The notes under the pieces: generated by a model
The model's database searches: none
What the model saw: the letters and a program-made list of their open reading frames with translations, nothing else
Told to the model about the DNA's origin: nothing
NCBI GenBank assembly: GCA_934725425.1
Contig: CAKVAX010000001.1
Coordinates: forward strand, 343,180-407,179
Source of the DNA: an uncultured Eubacteriales bacterium
GTDB taxonomy: Bacteria > Bacillota > Clostridia > Oscillospirales > Acutalibacteraceae
Direction of reading: 5' to 3'
Length of the DNA stretch: 64,000 nucleotides
Position numbers and translations under genes: made by a program
Shown: positions 34,044 to 44,452 of the stretch, piece by piece
Layout: each line of letters starts with the position of its first letter
Position numbering within the stretch: position 1 is the first letter of the stretch

Positions 34044-36098
34044 TTATATTTCCCCTTTCAAAAGCATCATTATTTTTGACTTATTTAAATCAACTTTATT
34101 CCTGTTTTCGTTGACTGTTATTTTCAATTCATCTGAATTTTTAACCAAATTTATAAGATTCTGCTCCTGAAGCACGTCGGATATAATACATATTTTTCCA
34201 AAGTGTGATGCATTCTTAAATATTCTATAGCTTAAAATGTCTGCTCTTGTAATAATATTTTTCCGCTTTAGAAAATATTTATATACCGCTACAAAATCAT
34301 CTCGACTAGGAATTAAAACTTCGGTTTCTTTCTTGGATAACTTTTCACCTCGCTTAAATTTTTCATAAATTTTTTTGCATTCTATTACTTTTTTAAATTC
34401 AAGCCCTGAAAGTTTAATATTCAATAGAAGCGAAGATAATTTTGAAGTCCCTCTGTAATCATTTTTACTAAATGTCACGGCAACGTCCACAATCTCGCCT
34501 TCATCGTATAAAAACTCATCTGTTTTTTGGTTAAAACAAAGCACTTCGAGAGGAGAGTTTTCTCGCTCAACAATAATTTTAGTATGCAATCCTTTGCTGA
34601 GAGGAACTACCTTTTTTAATTTCACATCATTAAGAGCGAACACAGGTTCGGGATTACCTACTCCGAATGGTTTTAAAATATTTATATCATTCAAAATTTT
34701 ACTTGTCACTTTAGAAGGATTTACAGCTAAATCTATTTCCAGTTTAGGATATGGAACGTCCATTTTATCAACTGTTTTTAAAATTTCATCTCTAAACTTT
34801 TTTACATTTTCAGATTTTAAATTTATACCGGCAGCCATGGGATGACCACCAAATCTTTCGACTAAATCGGAACACATTGATATTAAATTATGAATCGAAA
34901 ATCCCTGAACACTACGGCAGGAGGCCGTGGCTTCTTCGCCATTTAGTGAAATAAGTATAGTAGGCTTTCCATATTTTTGAGTGATTCTTGAAGCTACTAT
35001 TCCAAGGACTCCACGATGCCAACCGTCTCCTTCTGCGATGATAATCTTTTCATATTTTCGTGCCGGTTCCGTACTTAAAAGTTCTTCAACAGAATCAAAA
35101 ATTCTATTTTCTATTTCTTTTCTCTCTACATTCAGCTCATTTAATTCCAACGCCAACTGTTCAGCTTCTTTTTCCGTACCGCTAACTAACAATTTAAGTG
35201 CCAAAGAAGCATCGCCCATTCTTCCGCTTGCATTTATGCGCGGAACCAAACAGAAGGCTACAGATGTAGTATCAAAATTTTTGCCATTCAAACCTGCAAT
35301 ATTTATTAAAGATTTTATACCGGGTTTGTTTGAATTTTTTATTACTTTTATTCCTTTTTTCACAATACTTCTGGTTTCACCAAAAAGCTCGATAGAATCC
35401 CCTATGGTTCCAAGCGTTACAAAATCAATGTACTTGTCTCTGTCTAAATTATTTTGCTCCATAGCTTCTATGACCTTAAAAGCTATACCTACACCGGCAA
35501 AATTTTTCTCTTTTGCATTACAATCTTCTCTAAACATATCCACAAGTGCAACGGCAGGCGGTAAATTTTCAGGAACCCTATGATGATCCGTCACTACTAC
35601 ATCCAACCCTATACTATTCGCATAAGATATTTCGTTAAACGCCGATATACCATTATCGACAGTGAATATTAATTTTGTTCCTTGGGATTTCAAAAAATCT
35701 ATAACCTGAACATTTAATCCGTACCCGTCTTTTTCACGGCTCGGTATGTAGTAAAATACATCGGCATTTTTCTCCTTAAGATATAAAAACATCAATGCGG
35801 TAGCAGTAACTCCATCGGCGTCATAATCCCCATAAACACAAATTTTCTCACGATTTTTAATTGCTTTTGCTAATCTGGAAACGGCTTTGTCCATGTCAGG
35901 TATTTCAAATAAATTTTCAGGATTAGGTTCGTATGTATCTTTTAAAAAAGCAAACACATTTTCCTTGGAAACAATTCCACGTGCGTACATAATTGCGGCC
36001 GAAACAAACGGGATATTGCATTTGATTGCAAAATCTATAACTTTTTCTCTGTCTATATTTTTATAATTCCATTCAACGATTCCCGGCATATCACTCAC
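34044..36098 (-). CDS. recJ: Single-stranded-DNA-specific exonuclease RecJ
   Basis: A 684-residue 5'-3' exonuclease for recombination and repair. DHH-family motifs are visible: VYGDYDADGVT near residue 80, FTVDNGISA near 141, TDHHRVPE near 171, and the DHHA1 motif GRMGDAS near 294 followed by FGGHPMAAG near 417. The C-terminal extra domain is present. The gene is part of tcdA-recJ-relA-MBL, with gaps of only 2-12 nt. Confidence 0.95.
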   Translation of the reverse strand: MSDMPGIVEWNYKNIDREKVIDFAIKCNIPFVSAAIMYARGIVSKENVFAFLKDTYEPNPENLFEIPDMDKAVSRLAKAIKNREKICVYGDYDADGVTATALMFLYLKEKNADVFYYIPSREKDGYGLNVQVIDFLKSQGTKLIFTVDNGISAFNEISYANSIGLDVVVTDHHRVPENLPPAVALVDMFREDCNAKEKNFAGVGIAFKVIEAMEQNNLDRDKYIDFVTLGTIGDSIELFGETRSIVKKGIKVIKNSNKPGIKSLINIAGLNGKNFDTTSVAFCLVPRINASGRMGDASLALKLLVSGTEKEAEQLALELNELNVERKEIENRIFDSVEELLSTEPARKYEKIIIAEGDGWHRGVLGIVASRITQKYGKPTILISLNGEEATASCRSVQGFSIHNLISMCSDLVERFGGHPMAAGINLKSENVKKFRDEILKTVDKMDVPYPKLEIDLAVNPSKVTSKILNDINILKPFGVGNPEPVFALNDVKLKKVVPLSKGLHTKIIVERENSPLEVLCFNQKTDEFLYDEGEIVDVAVTFSKNDYRGTSKLSSLLLNIKLSGLEFKKVIECKKIYEKFKRGEKLSKKETEVLIPSRDDFVAVYKYFLKRKNIITRADILSYRIFKNASHFGKICIISDVLQEQNLINLVKNSDELKITVNENRNKVDLNKSKIMMLLKGEI

Positions 36099-36110
36099 TC
36101 CCCTTCTGCG

Positions 36111-36821
36111 TTACTTTTTAATTAAATCTTTGATTACTTCACCGGCTATAATCAAACCCGCAACAGACGGAACAAAAGAAATGCTGGAATTAATTCTTTT
36201 TCCCGGATTATTTTCGTCTGACTTTGGAGTATAAGAAGGCATTTCATCTGAACAAACCACTTTCAGACTTTTAACTGACATTTTTCTGAGTTCTCTCCTC
36301 ATAACTCTTGCCAAAGGACAATTTGAAGTAGAATATATATCCTTTACTTTTAAGAGCATGGGGTTTAGTTTATTTCCTGTTCCCATAGAACTTATAATAG
36401 GGACATTTAAATCTTTGCATATTTTCACAAGAAGAAGTTTTGAAGAAACCATATCAATCGCATCTACGACATAATCATATTTGGAAAAGTCAAAATCATG
36501 CTGATTGTCTTTATTAAAAAAGCAATTATAAGATTTAACATCAATATTCGGATTAATATCTTTTATTCTTTTTTTAGACACCTCGGCTTTAGGCATTCCT
36601 ACCGTGGACTCAAGAGCAATAATTTGACGATTAATATTAGTAATATCAACAACATCTCCGTCAAAAATATCCATACTGCCTATACCCGAGCGAGCCAAAG
36701 CTTCGGTTACGTACGAGCCTACTCCACCGAGCCCAAAAACCGCAACCCTGCATTCTTTTAATTTATCCAAAGCTTCCTCGCCTATTAACAATTTTGTACG
36801 AAAAAATCTGTCTTTCAACAC
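36111..36821 (-). CDS. tcdA: tRNA threonylcarbamoyladenosine dehydratase
   Basis: A 236-residue E1/ThiF-like enzyme that converts t6A37 in tRNA to its cyclic form using ATP. The nucleotide loop GLGGVGSYVTEALARSG lies near residue 30; DITNINRQI and the DAIDMVSSK segment are typical. Two Cys in STSNCPLARVMRRELRK match the TcdA group rather than ThiF or MoeB, and the length agrees. Confidence 0.9.
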   Translation of the reverse strand: MLKDRFFRTKLLIGEEALDKLKECRVAVFGLGGVGSYVTEALARSGIGSMDIFDGDVVDITNINRQIIALESTVGMPKAEVSKKRIKDINPNIDVKSYNCFFNKDNQHDFDFSKYDYVVDAIDMVSSKLLLVKICKDLNVPIISSMGTGNKLNPMLLKVKDIYSTSNCPLARVMRRELRKMSVKSLKVVCSDEMPSYTPKSDENNPGKRINSSISFVPSVAGLIIAGEVIKDLIKK

Positions 36822-36897
36822 AAATTATCCTTTCTGTAAAACTAAAAATCAGATAAATTAATTATCTGATTTTTTAAAGTAAATATCAATATATTTA

Positions 36898-38067
36898 TTA
36901 AATTCTAAAAATAACATCTTCTCTTTTAAAGAGCCTTATAGTTACGCAGTACGCAAGAGAAATATACAAAGCAAACCAAGCCGTCACTATTCCAAGGTGC
37001 ATAATATTTAAAGAAGAAGCCATAATTTCTTTTATTACGCAAATAATATTATAAACCGGGATACAAAGTTGACTCAATTCTATTTTACTTATGTCCAAAG
37101 TATAAGTAAAAAATGTGGGAATCAAATAAACAATAAGCGACGGCATAAAATAAGTTTGAGCTTCTTTTGAAGACCTTGCATATATTCCCAGCATTATGTT
37201 TACAGAGGAAAAGAACACAGAAGCTAAAATTGCCACAAAAAGTAGTGCCAGTAAATCAAATACATTCATACCGACTTTTCCGAATGATGAAGAAATCAAA
37301 AGATATACTCCCAATCCCAAAACATTGGACATACCACTTATTACTCCCATAGCAGTGGCTGCGGCTATTTTGCCTATTATCAAAGAGGTTCTTTCAACTC
37401 CATTAGACAAAAGAGGCTCCAAGGTTCCCTTTTCTTTTTCACCGGCAGTGAGTTCTGCAGCAACTGTCGAAGAACCCATCCAACAGTAAATCACAAGTAA
37501 AATAGGAACTAACATATTAAAATACATTATGCTGTTATCCGAGGAAACATCTAATCCCAAGTCATCCGAAACGTCAAGTTCAGAGCTTATTTTTTTCTTA
37601 AAACTGTCTATATCTTCAAAATCATAATTTTCACTTATGTAACGAAATGTGGATTCATACTGAGGTAAGATAGCCATTGCCATTTTTGAATTAATCGAAG
37701 AGTCATTATATTGGATATTAATATTAAATTTTTCTTTCTTCAAAAATTTTTCATCTAAGTTATCATCAACGGTTATATAAGCAACAATTTCCCCTGAATT
37801 CAAAGATTTTTGAGGGTCGGAAACTTCCAAAACATTGAGGGATTTTTGCACAGACAAAAAATCATAAAAAGTATTATCTTTGCTGCTTATTCCTATGTTT
37901 ATATTTTTCACCATATTATTTTCTAAATTTTTAGCGGAAAAATTAATTATAAGAAGCATCACAGGTACTAATATAAAAGGCAAAAGAGATATCATCCAAA
38001 AAGTTTTTTTATCTCTTATCATGCATTTCAGTTCTTTTAAAAATACAGTAATTACATTGTTAGTCAT
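36898..38067 (-). CDS. natB: ABC-2 type exporter permease (NatB-like)
   Basis: A 389-residue membrane protein. The ATG at 38067 is chosen: it overlaps the last codons of the ATPase gene and gives the typical start TNNVITVFLKELKCMIRDKKT; an upstream ATG would overlap by 89 nt. One N-terminal helix, a large extracytoplasmic domain (about residues 45-190) and five or six C-terminal helices match NatB, which with NatA exports sodium. The ELTAGEKEKGTLEPLLS coupling motif is present. The substrate is inferred from family only. Confidence 0.85.
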   Translation of the reverse strand: MTNNVITVFLKELKCMIRDKKTFWMISLLPFILVPVMLLIINFSAKNLENNMVKNINIGISSKDNTFYDFLSVQKSLNVLEVSDPQKSLNSGEIVAYITVDDNLDEKFLKKEKFNINIQYNDSSINSKMAMAILPQYESTFRYISENYDFEDIDSFKKKISSELDVSDDLGLDVSSDNSIMYFNMLVPILLVIYCWMGSSTVAAELTAGEKEKGTLEPLLSNGVERTSLIIGKIAAATAMGVISGMSNVLGLGVYLLISSSFGKVGMNVFDLLALLFVAILASVFFSSVNIMLGIYARSSKEAQTYFMPSLIVYLIPTFFTYTLDISKIELSQLCIPVYNIICVIKEIMASSLNIMHLGIVTAWFALYISLAYCVTIRLFKREDVIFRI

Positions 38068-38794
38068 CATCATCACCGTCACAAACCAAATTAAAAAGTA
38101 TATCGTTAATTTCTCTGTCTGTATACTTTTTCCTGTATTCTTCGACATTAAATTCTTTAATTATTTCTCCCTTGTGCAAGACGACTATCCTATCGGAATA
38201 ATTCTTTATATTTTCCATGGAGTGACTGGAGAATATTATGGATTTACCTTCTTTTTTGCAATCTTCCATGAAGTCAAATATTATCTTCGAGGCTTTGAAA
38301 TCCAGTCCCGAATCAGGTTCGTCAAATAGCATTACGGCGGGGTCGTGCACTATCGAGCGGGCTATAGACACCTTTTGTTTCATACCTTTAGAAAAATTAT
38401 ATACTTGTTTATCGGCATAACTTCTGAATTTAAATCTATCAATCAGATAATTAATTCTGTCGTTAATTTCATCAGCATTCATGTTATTTAATTTTGCAAA
38501 ATATTCCAAATTTTCCCTTGCTGTTAATCTATCATATAATCCAACTTCGCTTCCGAATAGTATTCCGATTTGCTTTCTGATACTTTCCGGATTATTAATC
38601 AAATCTATCCCGTTTATAATCGCGTTTCCCGAAGTTGGAATGAGCATGGTGCTCAGTATCCTTAGCAAGGTTGATTTTCCTGCACCGTTTTCTCCCAAAA
38701 GTCCTACAATTTCACCATCATTGACTTTAAAATTGACATTTTTTAATACTTCTTTATCTTTAAATTTTTTGCTTATATTATTAATTTCTATCAA
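38060..38794 (-). CDS. natA: ABC transporter ATP-binding protein (NatA-like)
   Basis: A 244-residue ABC ATPase with Walker A GENGAGKST near residue 35, signature FSKGMKQKV near 133, Walker B VMLFDEPDSGLD near 155 and switch His in FSSHSM. It overlaps the permease gene by 8 nt and together they form a NatAB-type exporter. The C-terminus ends in an aspartate run. Confidence 0.9.
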   Translation of the reverse strand: MIEINNISKKFKDKEVLKNVNFKVNDGEIVGLLGENGAGKSTLLRILSTMLIPTSGNAIINGIDLINNPESIRKQIGILFGSEVGLYDRLTARENLEYFAKLNNMNADEINDRINYLIDRFKFRSYADKQVYNFSKGMKQKVSIARSIVHDPAVMLFDEPDSGLDFKASKIIFDFMEDCKKEGKSIIFSSHSMENIKNYSDRIVVLHKGEIIKEFNVEEYRKKYTDREINDILFNLVCDGDDDD

Positions 38795-38912
38795 ATTTTA
38801 CACTCCTTTACCTATGTAGTAAAATGTATTAGACTGTATTATATAGATTATACTAAGTTATGTATTCATTTTCAACTTGAACTAAATTTATAAACAAAGA
38901 GGAGGCACACAG

Positions 38913-40871
38913 ATGGATTTTAAAATAGAATCTGATTTTAAACTTTGTGGAGATCAAGCACATGCAGTAGAATCCCTTTCAGAAGGTATAAAAGAAGGCT
39001 ATAAAGAACAAACTCTTTTGGGAGTAACCGGTTCCGGGAAAACTTTTACCATGGCAAACATAATAGAAAAGGTTCAAAAGCCAACACTTATACTGGCTCA
39101 TAACAAAACCTTGGCTGCGCAGCTCTGCTCGGAATTTAAATCTTTTTTCCCTAATAACGCTGTGGAGTACTTTGTTTCCTATTATGATTATTATCAACCT
39201 GAATCTTATATTGCTTCCACAGACACATATATAGAAAAAGACTCGTCAATTAACGACGAAATAGATAAATTAAGGCACTCGGCTACCTCTGCTTTATCTG
39301 AAAGAAATGATGTTATAATTGTTTCCAGTGTGTCATGCATATACAGTTTGGGAAGCCCTATAGACTATAAATCTATGGTAATTTCTTTAAGGCCCGATAC
39401 CGAAAAAAGCCGGGATTCCCTAATTAGAAAACTTACAAAACTTCAATATGAAAGAAATGACATCGACCTAAGAAGAAATCGGTTTAGGGTCAGAGGAGAT
39501 GTAGTAGAAATTTTCCCTGCGAACTCAAATGACAAAGTTATACGAGTTGAATTTTTCGGAGACTATATCGAGAAAATTTCTGAAATAAATCCTGTAACAG
39601 GGAATGTGATATCAAATTTAAAACACATTGCAATTTACCCTGCGTCACATTATATAGTCCCGCCGGAAAAGCTCGAAATTGCAATAAAAAAATTAAAACA
39701 AGAAGCCGAAGAAAGAGCGAATTACTTTAGAAGTCAAAATAAACTTATTGAAGCCCAAAGAATAACCGAAAGAGTTAATTATGACACAGAAATGCTAAAA
39801 GAAATCGGCTTTTGTAAAGGTATCGAAAACTATTCGAGAGTATTAACCGGCAGAGAACCCGGTAGCACTCCTACAACATTATTTGACTATTTCCCTGATG
39901 ATTTTTTAATGTTCATAGACGAGTCACATGTAACCTTGCCACAAGTAAGAGCAATGTATGCAGGAGACAGAGCGCGGAAAGAAAATTTGATAGAGTACGG
40001 CTTTAGACTTCCTTCGGCATACGATAACAGACCAATGAACTTTGACGAATTTTATTCTAAAATTAATCAAGTAATTTTCGTAAGTGCTACTCCGGGAGAT
40101 TTTGAACTGGAAAAAAGCAAAAATGTTGTAGAGCAAGTAATACGTCCGACAGGGCTCTTGGACCCTGTAATTTCAGTCAGACCGACTGACGGTCAAATTG
40201 AAGATTTAATTTCTGAAATAAATTCAAGAACAGCAAAAAACGAAAGAGTATTGGTCACTACCCTCACCAAAAAAATGGCCGAAAACTTAACCTCTTATCT
40301 AAAGGATGCCGGAATAAAAGTAACTTATATGCACAGCGACATCGATACAATAGAAAGAATGGAAATAATAAGAAACTTGAGATTGGGAAAAATAGATGTA
40401 CTTGTAGGAATAAATTTGCTAAGAGAAGGGCTTGATATTCCTGAAGTGTCTTTAGTTGCAATACTCGATGCCGATAAAGAAGGATTTTTACGTTCATCGC
40501 GTTCCCTCATCCAAACAATCGGGCGAGCTGCCAGGAATTCAGACGGATATGTTATAATGTATGCGGACGAAGTTACTCCTTCCATGGAACAAGCAATTAA
40601 AGAAACCGAAAGAAGAAGGAAAATACAATCCGAATACAACAAAAAGAACAATATCGTACCAAAAACAATAAACAAAAAAGTGACCGAAATACTGGAAATA
40701 TCCAAAAAAGATAGTGGTAACGATAAAGATTCTTACTCAAGTTTAAGTAAAAAAGAAAAAGAAGTACTTTTAAAAGACCTTTCAAAAGAAATGAAACTAG
40801 CAGCACAAATGCTGGAATTTGAGCATGCTGCATTCTTAAGAGACCAAATTCAAAAAATAAAAAATTCTTAA
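38913..40871 (+). CDS. uvrB: UvrABC system protein B
   Basis: A 652-residue damage-verifying helicase of nucleotide excision repair. Walker A is GVTGSGKT near residue 39, the beta-hairpin segment YYDYYQPE near 91, Walker B FIDESH near 331, and helicase motifs V-VI follow (GINLLREGLDIPE, QTIGRAARN). A C-terminal UVR motif for UvrC binding closes it. It is followed by uvrA 17 nt later. Confidence 0.97.
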   Translation: MDFKIESDFKLCGDQAHAVESLSEGIKEGYKEQTLLGVTGSGKTFTMANIIEKVQKPTLILAHNKTLAAQLCSEFKSFFPNNAVEYFVSYYDYYQPESYIASTDTYIEKDSSINDEIDKLRHSATSALSERNDVIIVSSVSCIYSLGSPIDYKSMVISLRPDTEKSRDSLIRKLTKLQYERNDIDLRRNRFRVRGDVVEIFPANSNDKVIRVEFFGDYIEKISEINPVTGNVISNLKHIAIYPASHYIVPPEKLEIAIKKLKQEAEERANYFRSQNKLIEAQRITERVNYDTEMLKEIGFCKGIENYSRVLTGREPGSTPTTLFDYFPDDFLMFIDESHVTLPQVRAMYAGDRARKENLIEYGFRLPSAYDNRPMNFDEFYSKINQVIFVSATPGDFELEKSKNVVEQVIRPTGLLDPVISVRPTDGQIEDLISEINSRTAKNERVLVTTLTKKMAENLTSYLKDAGIKVTYMHSDIDTIERMEIIRNLRLGKIDVLVGINLLREGLDIPEVSLVAILDADKEGFLRSSRSLIQTIGRAARNSDGYVIMYADEVTPSMEQAIKETERRRKIQSEYNKKNNIVPKTINKKVTEILEISKKDSGNDKDSYSSLSKKEKEVLLKDLSKEMKLAAQMLEFEHAAFLRDQIQKIKNS

Positions 40872-40888
40872 TTTAAGGAGTGAAACAA

Positions 40889-43699
40889 ATGCAAAAAGAT
40901 ATAATCATTAAAGGAGCAAAAGTCCACAATCTAAAGAACGTAAGTTTAAAAGTTCCAAGAGATAAATTAGTAGTATTTACGGGATTATCAGGTTCCGGAA
41001 AGTCTTCTCTCGCCTTTGATACCATATACGCCGAAGGTCAGCGAAGATATATGGAATCTCTTTCTTCCTATGCGAGACAATTTTTGGGTCAAATGGATAA
41101 ACCTGATGTGGAAAGTATAGAAGGTCTTTCGCCCGCTGTTTCTATCGATCAAAAAACCACATCTAAAAATCCCCGTTCAACAGTAGGAACAGTTACAGAA
41201 ATATACGACTATCTAAGACTTTTATATGCCAGAACAGGAATTCCTCATTGCCCCATTTGCAAAAGAGAAATAACCAGTCAAACCGTCGATCAAATCGTGG
41301 ATAAAATCCTAAATATGGGCGATGACAAAAGAATTCAAATTATGGCGCCTATCGTAAGAGGAGAAAAAGGAGAGCACGGCAAAAAACTTGATATTGCTAA
41401 AAAAGAAGGATTTGTAAGAGTTCGTGTAGACGGAGAAATACGCGATTTATCAGAAAGCATAGTACTTTCCAAAAATCAAAAACACAATATAGATATAGTG
41501 GTTGACAGAATCGTAACAAAAAAAGAGTATAAGTCCAGAATTGCCGAGGCTGTCGAAACTGCAGCAAATATGTCCGGTGGAATAATTGTCGTAAACGTGG
41601 ACATGAAAGACGATATACTGTTTTCAAAAAATTTAGCATGCCCCGAACATAATATTGCGACCGAAAAATTAGAACCAAGGATGTTTTCTTTCAACAGTCC
41701 GTTTGGTGCATGTAAAAAGTGCACAGGACTTGGAATATTTTTAAAAATTGACGAAAAGCTTATCGTGCCTGACTCTTCCAAATCAATAAACCAAGGCGGA
41801 ATCAAGGGCAGCGGTTGGTCTATGGAAGGCAACTCCATTGCGAATATGTATTTTAAAGCACTGGCAAAAAAATATAATTTCTCTTTAGATACTCCTATAA
41901 GTGATTTGCCGAAAGAAGCTTTACATGCAGTTCTGTACGGAACAGACGGAGAATCTTTGGACCTTGTAAAAGAAACCGCTTTCGGAAAAACCATGTACAA
42001 AAATAAATTCGAAGGTATAATCCCGAATCTGGAAAGAAGATTTAGAGAAACAAAAAGCGCTTGGATAAAGCAAGAAATAGAATCGTTTATGAATGAAATA
42101 CCCTGCGACCATTGCAACGGAGACAGGCTCTCCCCCATTTCTCTGGCGGTGACCGTCGGTGGTTTAAACATAGCCGAGCTTTGCAAAATGTCAGTAACTA
42201 AATCTTTAGAATTTTTTGAAAATTTAAAATTGCCCGAAAAATCTTCTGTAATAGCGGCTCCGATTTTAAAAGAAATTAAAAACAGACTCACATTCCTTAA
42301 AAATGTGGGACTGGAGTATCTTACACTCGCAAGGTCATCAGGGACTTTATCAGGCGGAGAAAGTCAAAGAATACGTCTTGCAACGCAAATAGGGTCAGCT
42401 TTAATGGGAGTTCTATATGTTTTGGACGAGCCTAGTATCGGTCTTCATCAAAGAGATAATCAAAAATTAATATCTGCGCTGAAAAATTTAAGGAACAGCG
42501 GTAATAGCGTTATTGTGGTTGAACATGACGAAGATACAATGTACGCTGCCGACTATATCGTAGATGTTGGACCCGGTTCAGGAGTAAACGGTGGAGAAAT
42601 TGTCTGTGCGGGGACTATAGATGATATTAAAAAATGCCCTAATTCTATTACCGGACAATATTTAAGTCACAAAAAATACATTCCAATTCCCAAAATCAGG
42701 AGAAAAGGAAACGGAAAATTTTTGGAAATACAAGGCGCTTCCGAAAATAATCTAAAAAATATAAACGTAAAAATTCCTCTCGGCACAATAACAGGTGTAA
42801 CAGGAGTGTCGGGTTCGGGAAAATCGACACTGGTTAATGAAATAATTTATAAAAAATTATCAGTAGTACTGAACAAAGCAAAAAACATCCCGGGAAAACA
42901 CAAAAACATTTTAGGCACTGAATATTTAGATAAAGTTATAGATATCAGTCAAGCACCCATAGGAAGAACCCCTCGTTCCAATCCTGCAACCTATACCGGA
43001 TTATTCACGGATATAAGAGAGCTGTTTGCTTCCACAACCGAAGCTAAAGCAAAAGGGTACAAAAGCGGAAGATTTTCTTTTAATGTAAAAGGAGGACGGT
43101 GTGAAGCGTGCCAAGGAGACGGGATAATAAAGATAGAAATGCATTTTCTTTCTGATATATATGTCCCGTGCGAAGTATGCAAAGGAAAAAGATACAGCAA
43201 TGAAACATTGACTATAAAATATAAAGATAAAGATATAAGTGACGTCCTTAACATGACTGTTGACGAAGCAAGAAAATTTTTTGAAAATATTCCCCGAATA
43301 AAAAAGAAGTTAGATACTCTCTCAGAAGTTGGTCTGGGGTATATAAAATTAGGTCAATCAGCCACAACTTTGTCCGGCGGAGAAGCCCAACGTGTTAAAC
43401 TGGCAACAGAGCTTTCGAAACGCTCAACCGGAAAAACATTTTATATACTGGATGAACCTACCACAGGGCTTCACATTGCGGATGTTCACAAGCTTTCGGA
43501 CGTGCTGCAGAAATTAGTTTCATCAGGCAATACCATATTACTAATAGAGCATAATATTGACCTTATAAAAACATGCGATTATATAATTGATTTAGGGCCG
43601 GAAGGCGGAGAAAATGGCGGAGAAGTAGTCGCTGAAGGTACACCGGAAGAAATTTCTAAAAATTCACTTTCTTATACAGGCAAATATTTAAAATTATAA
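40889..43699 (+). CDS. uvrA: UvrABC system protein A
   Basis: A 936-residue damage sensor of nucleotide excision repair. The ATG at 40889 is preferred over the GTG at 40880 because an AAGGAG site lies 8 nt before it. Two ABC ATPase modules are present, with Walker A GLSGSGKSS and GVSGSGKST and two LSGGE signatures, and zinc modules with CPIC, CDHC and CEAC...CEVC knuckles. The length is normal. It is co-transcribed with uvrB. Confidence 0.97.
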   Translation: MQKDIIIKGAKVHNLKNVSLKVPRDKLVVFTGLSGSGKSSLAFDTIYAEGQRRYMESLSSYARQFLGQMDKPDVESIEGLSPAVSIDQKTTSKNPRSTVGTVTEIYDYLRLLYARTGIPHCPICKREITSQTVDQIVDKILNMGDDKRIQIMAPIVRGEKGEHGKKLDIAKKEGFVRVRVDGEIRDLSESIVLSKNQKHNIDIVVDRIVTKKEYKSRIAEAVETAANMSGGIIVVNVDMKDDILFSKNLACPEHNIATEKLEPRMFSFNSPFGACKKCTGLGIFLKIDEKLIVPDSSKSINQGGIKGSGWSMEGNSIANMYFKALAKKYNFSLDTPISDLPKEALHAVLYGTDGESLDLVKETAFGKTMYKNKFEGIIPNLERRFRETKSAWIKQEIESFMNEIPCDHCNGDRLSPISLAVTVGGLNIAELCKMSVTKSLEFFENLKLPEKSSVIAAPILKEIKNRLTFLKNVGLEYLTLARSSGTLSGGESQRIRLATQIGSALMGVLYVLDEPSIGLHQRDNQKLISALKNLRNSGNSVIVVEHDEDTMYAADYIVDVGPGSGVNGGEIVCAGTIDDIKKCPNSITGQYLSHKKYIPIPKIRRKGNGKFLEIQGASENNLKNINVKIPLGTITGVTGVSGSGKSTLVNEIIYKKLSVVLNKAKNIPGKHKNILGTEYLDKVIDISQAPIGRTPRSNPATYTGLFTDIRELFASTTEAKAKGYKSGRFSFNVKGGRCEACQGDGIIKIEMHFLSDIYVPCEVCKGKRYSNETLTIKYKDKDISDVLNMTVDEARKFFENIPRIKKKLDTLSEVGLGYIKLGQSATTLSGGEAQRVKLATELSKRSTGKTFYILDEPTTGLHIADVHKLSDVLQKLVSSGNTILLIEHNIDLIKTCDYIIDLGPEGGENGGEVVAEGTPEEISKNSLSYTGKYLKL

Positions 43700-43714
43700 T
43701 TCGCAAAATAAATA

Positions 43715-43743
43715 TTGACGTTTTTGTAGAATTGTGCTAGAAT
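43715..43743 (+). promoter_or_regulatory. Putative sigma-A promoter
   Basis: TTGACG at 43715-43720 and TAGAAT at 43738-43743 with a 17-nt spacer, 40 nt before the DUF975-like gene. Confidence 0.55.
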
Positions 43744-43783
43744 TTGTCTGAATTATACAGTCAGGAAGGGAGATGTTTCGGTA

Positions 43784-44440
43784 ATGACCAGAAAAAAACT
43801 AAAATATGATGCCAGAATTAGTATTCGTAATAATGTTTTGACTTTGTTTTTTATAAATTTTTTGGTTTCTGTATCGGCAGGTCGGCAAACATTGTTGAAT
43901 ACCTTAAATTTAAATTCGTTTTATACACACGACAATGCGTTTAAATATCAAACAAATTGGAGCTTCTTATTCATTCCGATATGTTTGGTTAGTATACTGA
44001 TTTTTCCTGCTCTGCTAATAGGTCAAAAGAAAACTTATCTTCAGAATGCTCAAGGAGAAAAAACCGGATTAAAGTATTTAATGGCGGGGTTTTCTAATTA
44101 CGGAGATTCAATTTTACTGTACATTTTGACAAGTATTTTCACGATGTTATGGTCACTGCTTTTAATTATTCCGGGATTTATAAAAATGCTTTCATATTCA
44201 ATGGCTCCGTATATATTAGCGGAAAATCCGCAAATGTCTGCTCTTGAAGCTATAAATTTAAGCAAGAGAATGATGGATGGACATAAATGGGAATTATTCA
44301 CACTGTATTTGTCATTTTTCTGGTGGATAATGTTGTGTGTAGTAACTTTCGGAATAGCTGTAATATATGTAGGTCCTTACATGGAAGCAACTGTAGCAAA
44401 TTTTTATATTCAATTAAAAAATGATGAAAAACAAAATTAG
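43784..44440 (+). CDS. DUF975-like multi-pass membrane protein
   Basis: A 218-residue membrane protein with about five hydrophobic segments, the last two separated by the EAINLSKRMMDGHKWELF segment characteristic of the DUF975 family. The function of the family is not known. A GGGAGATG site precedes the start. A lipoprotein gene follows after 12 nt, suggesting an envelope-related pair. Confidence 0.75.
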   Translation: MTRKKLKYDARISIRNNVLTLFFINFLVSVSAGRQTLLNTLNLNSFYTHDNAFKYQTNWSFLFIPICLVSILIFPALLIGQKKTYLQNAQGEKTGLKYLMAGFSNYGDSILLYILTSIFTMLWSLLLIIPGFIKMLSYSMAPYILAENPQMSALEAINLSKRMMDGHKWELFTLYLSFFWWIMLCVVTFGIAVIYVGPYMEATVANFYIQLKNDEKQN

Positions 44441-44452
44441 GAGGTATTTATC

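Noticed and set aside
34981..35583. A 200-codon open frame antisense to recJ
   Set aside because: Entirely within recJ, without start signals or recognisable motifs; a mirror of the coding strand.
41476..42291. A 271-codon open frame antisense to uvrA
   Set aside because: It lies wholly inside a highly conserved gene, has no ribosome site, and its composition mirrors uvrA codon use. Treated as a shadow ORF.
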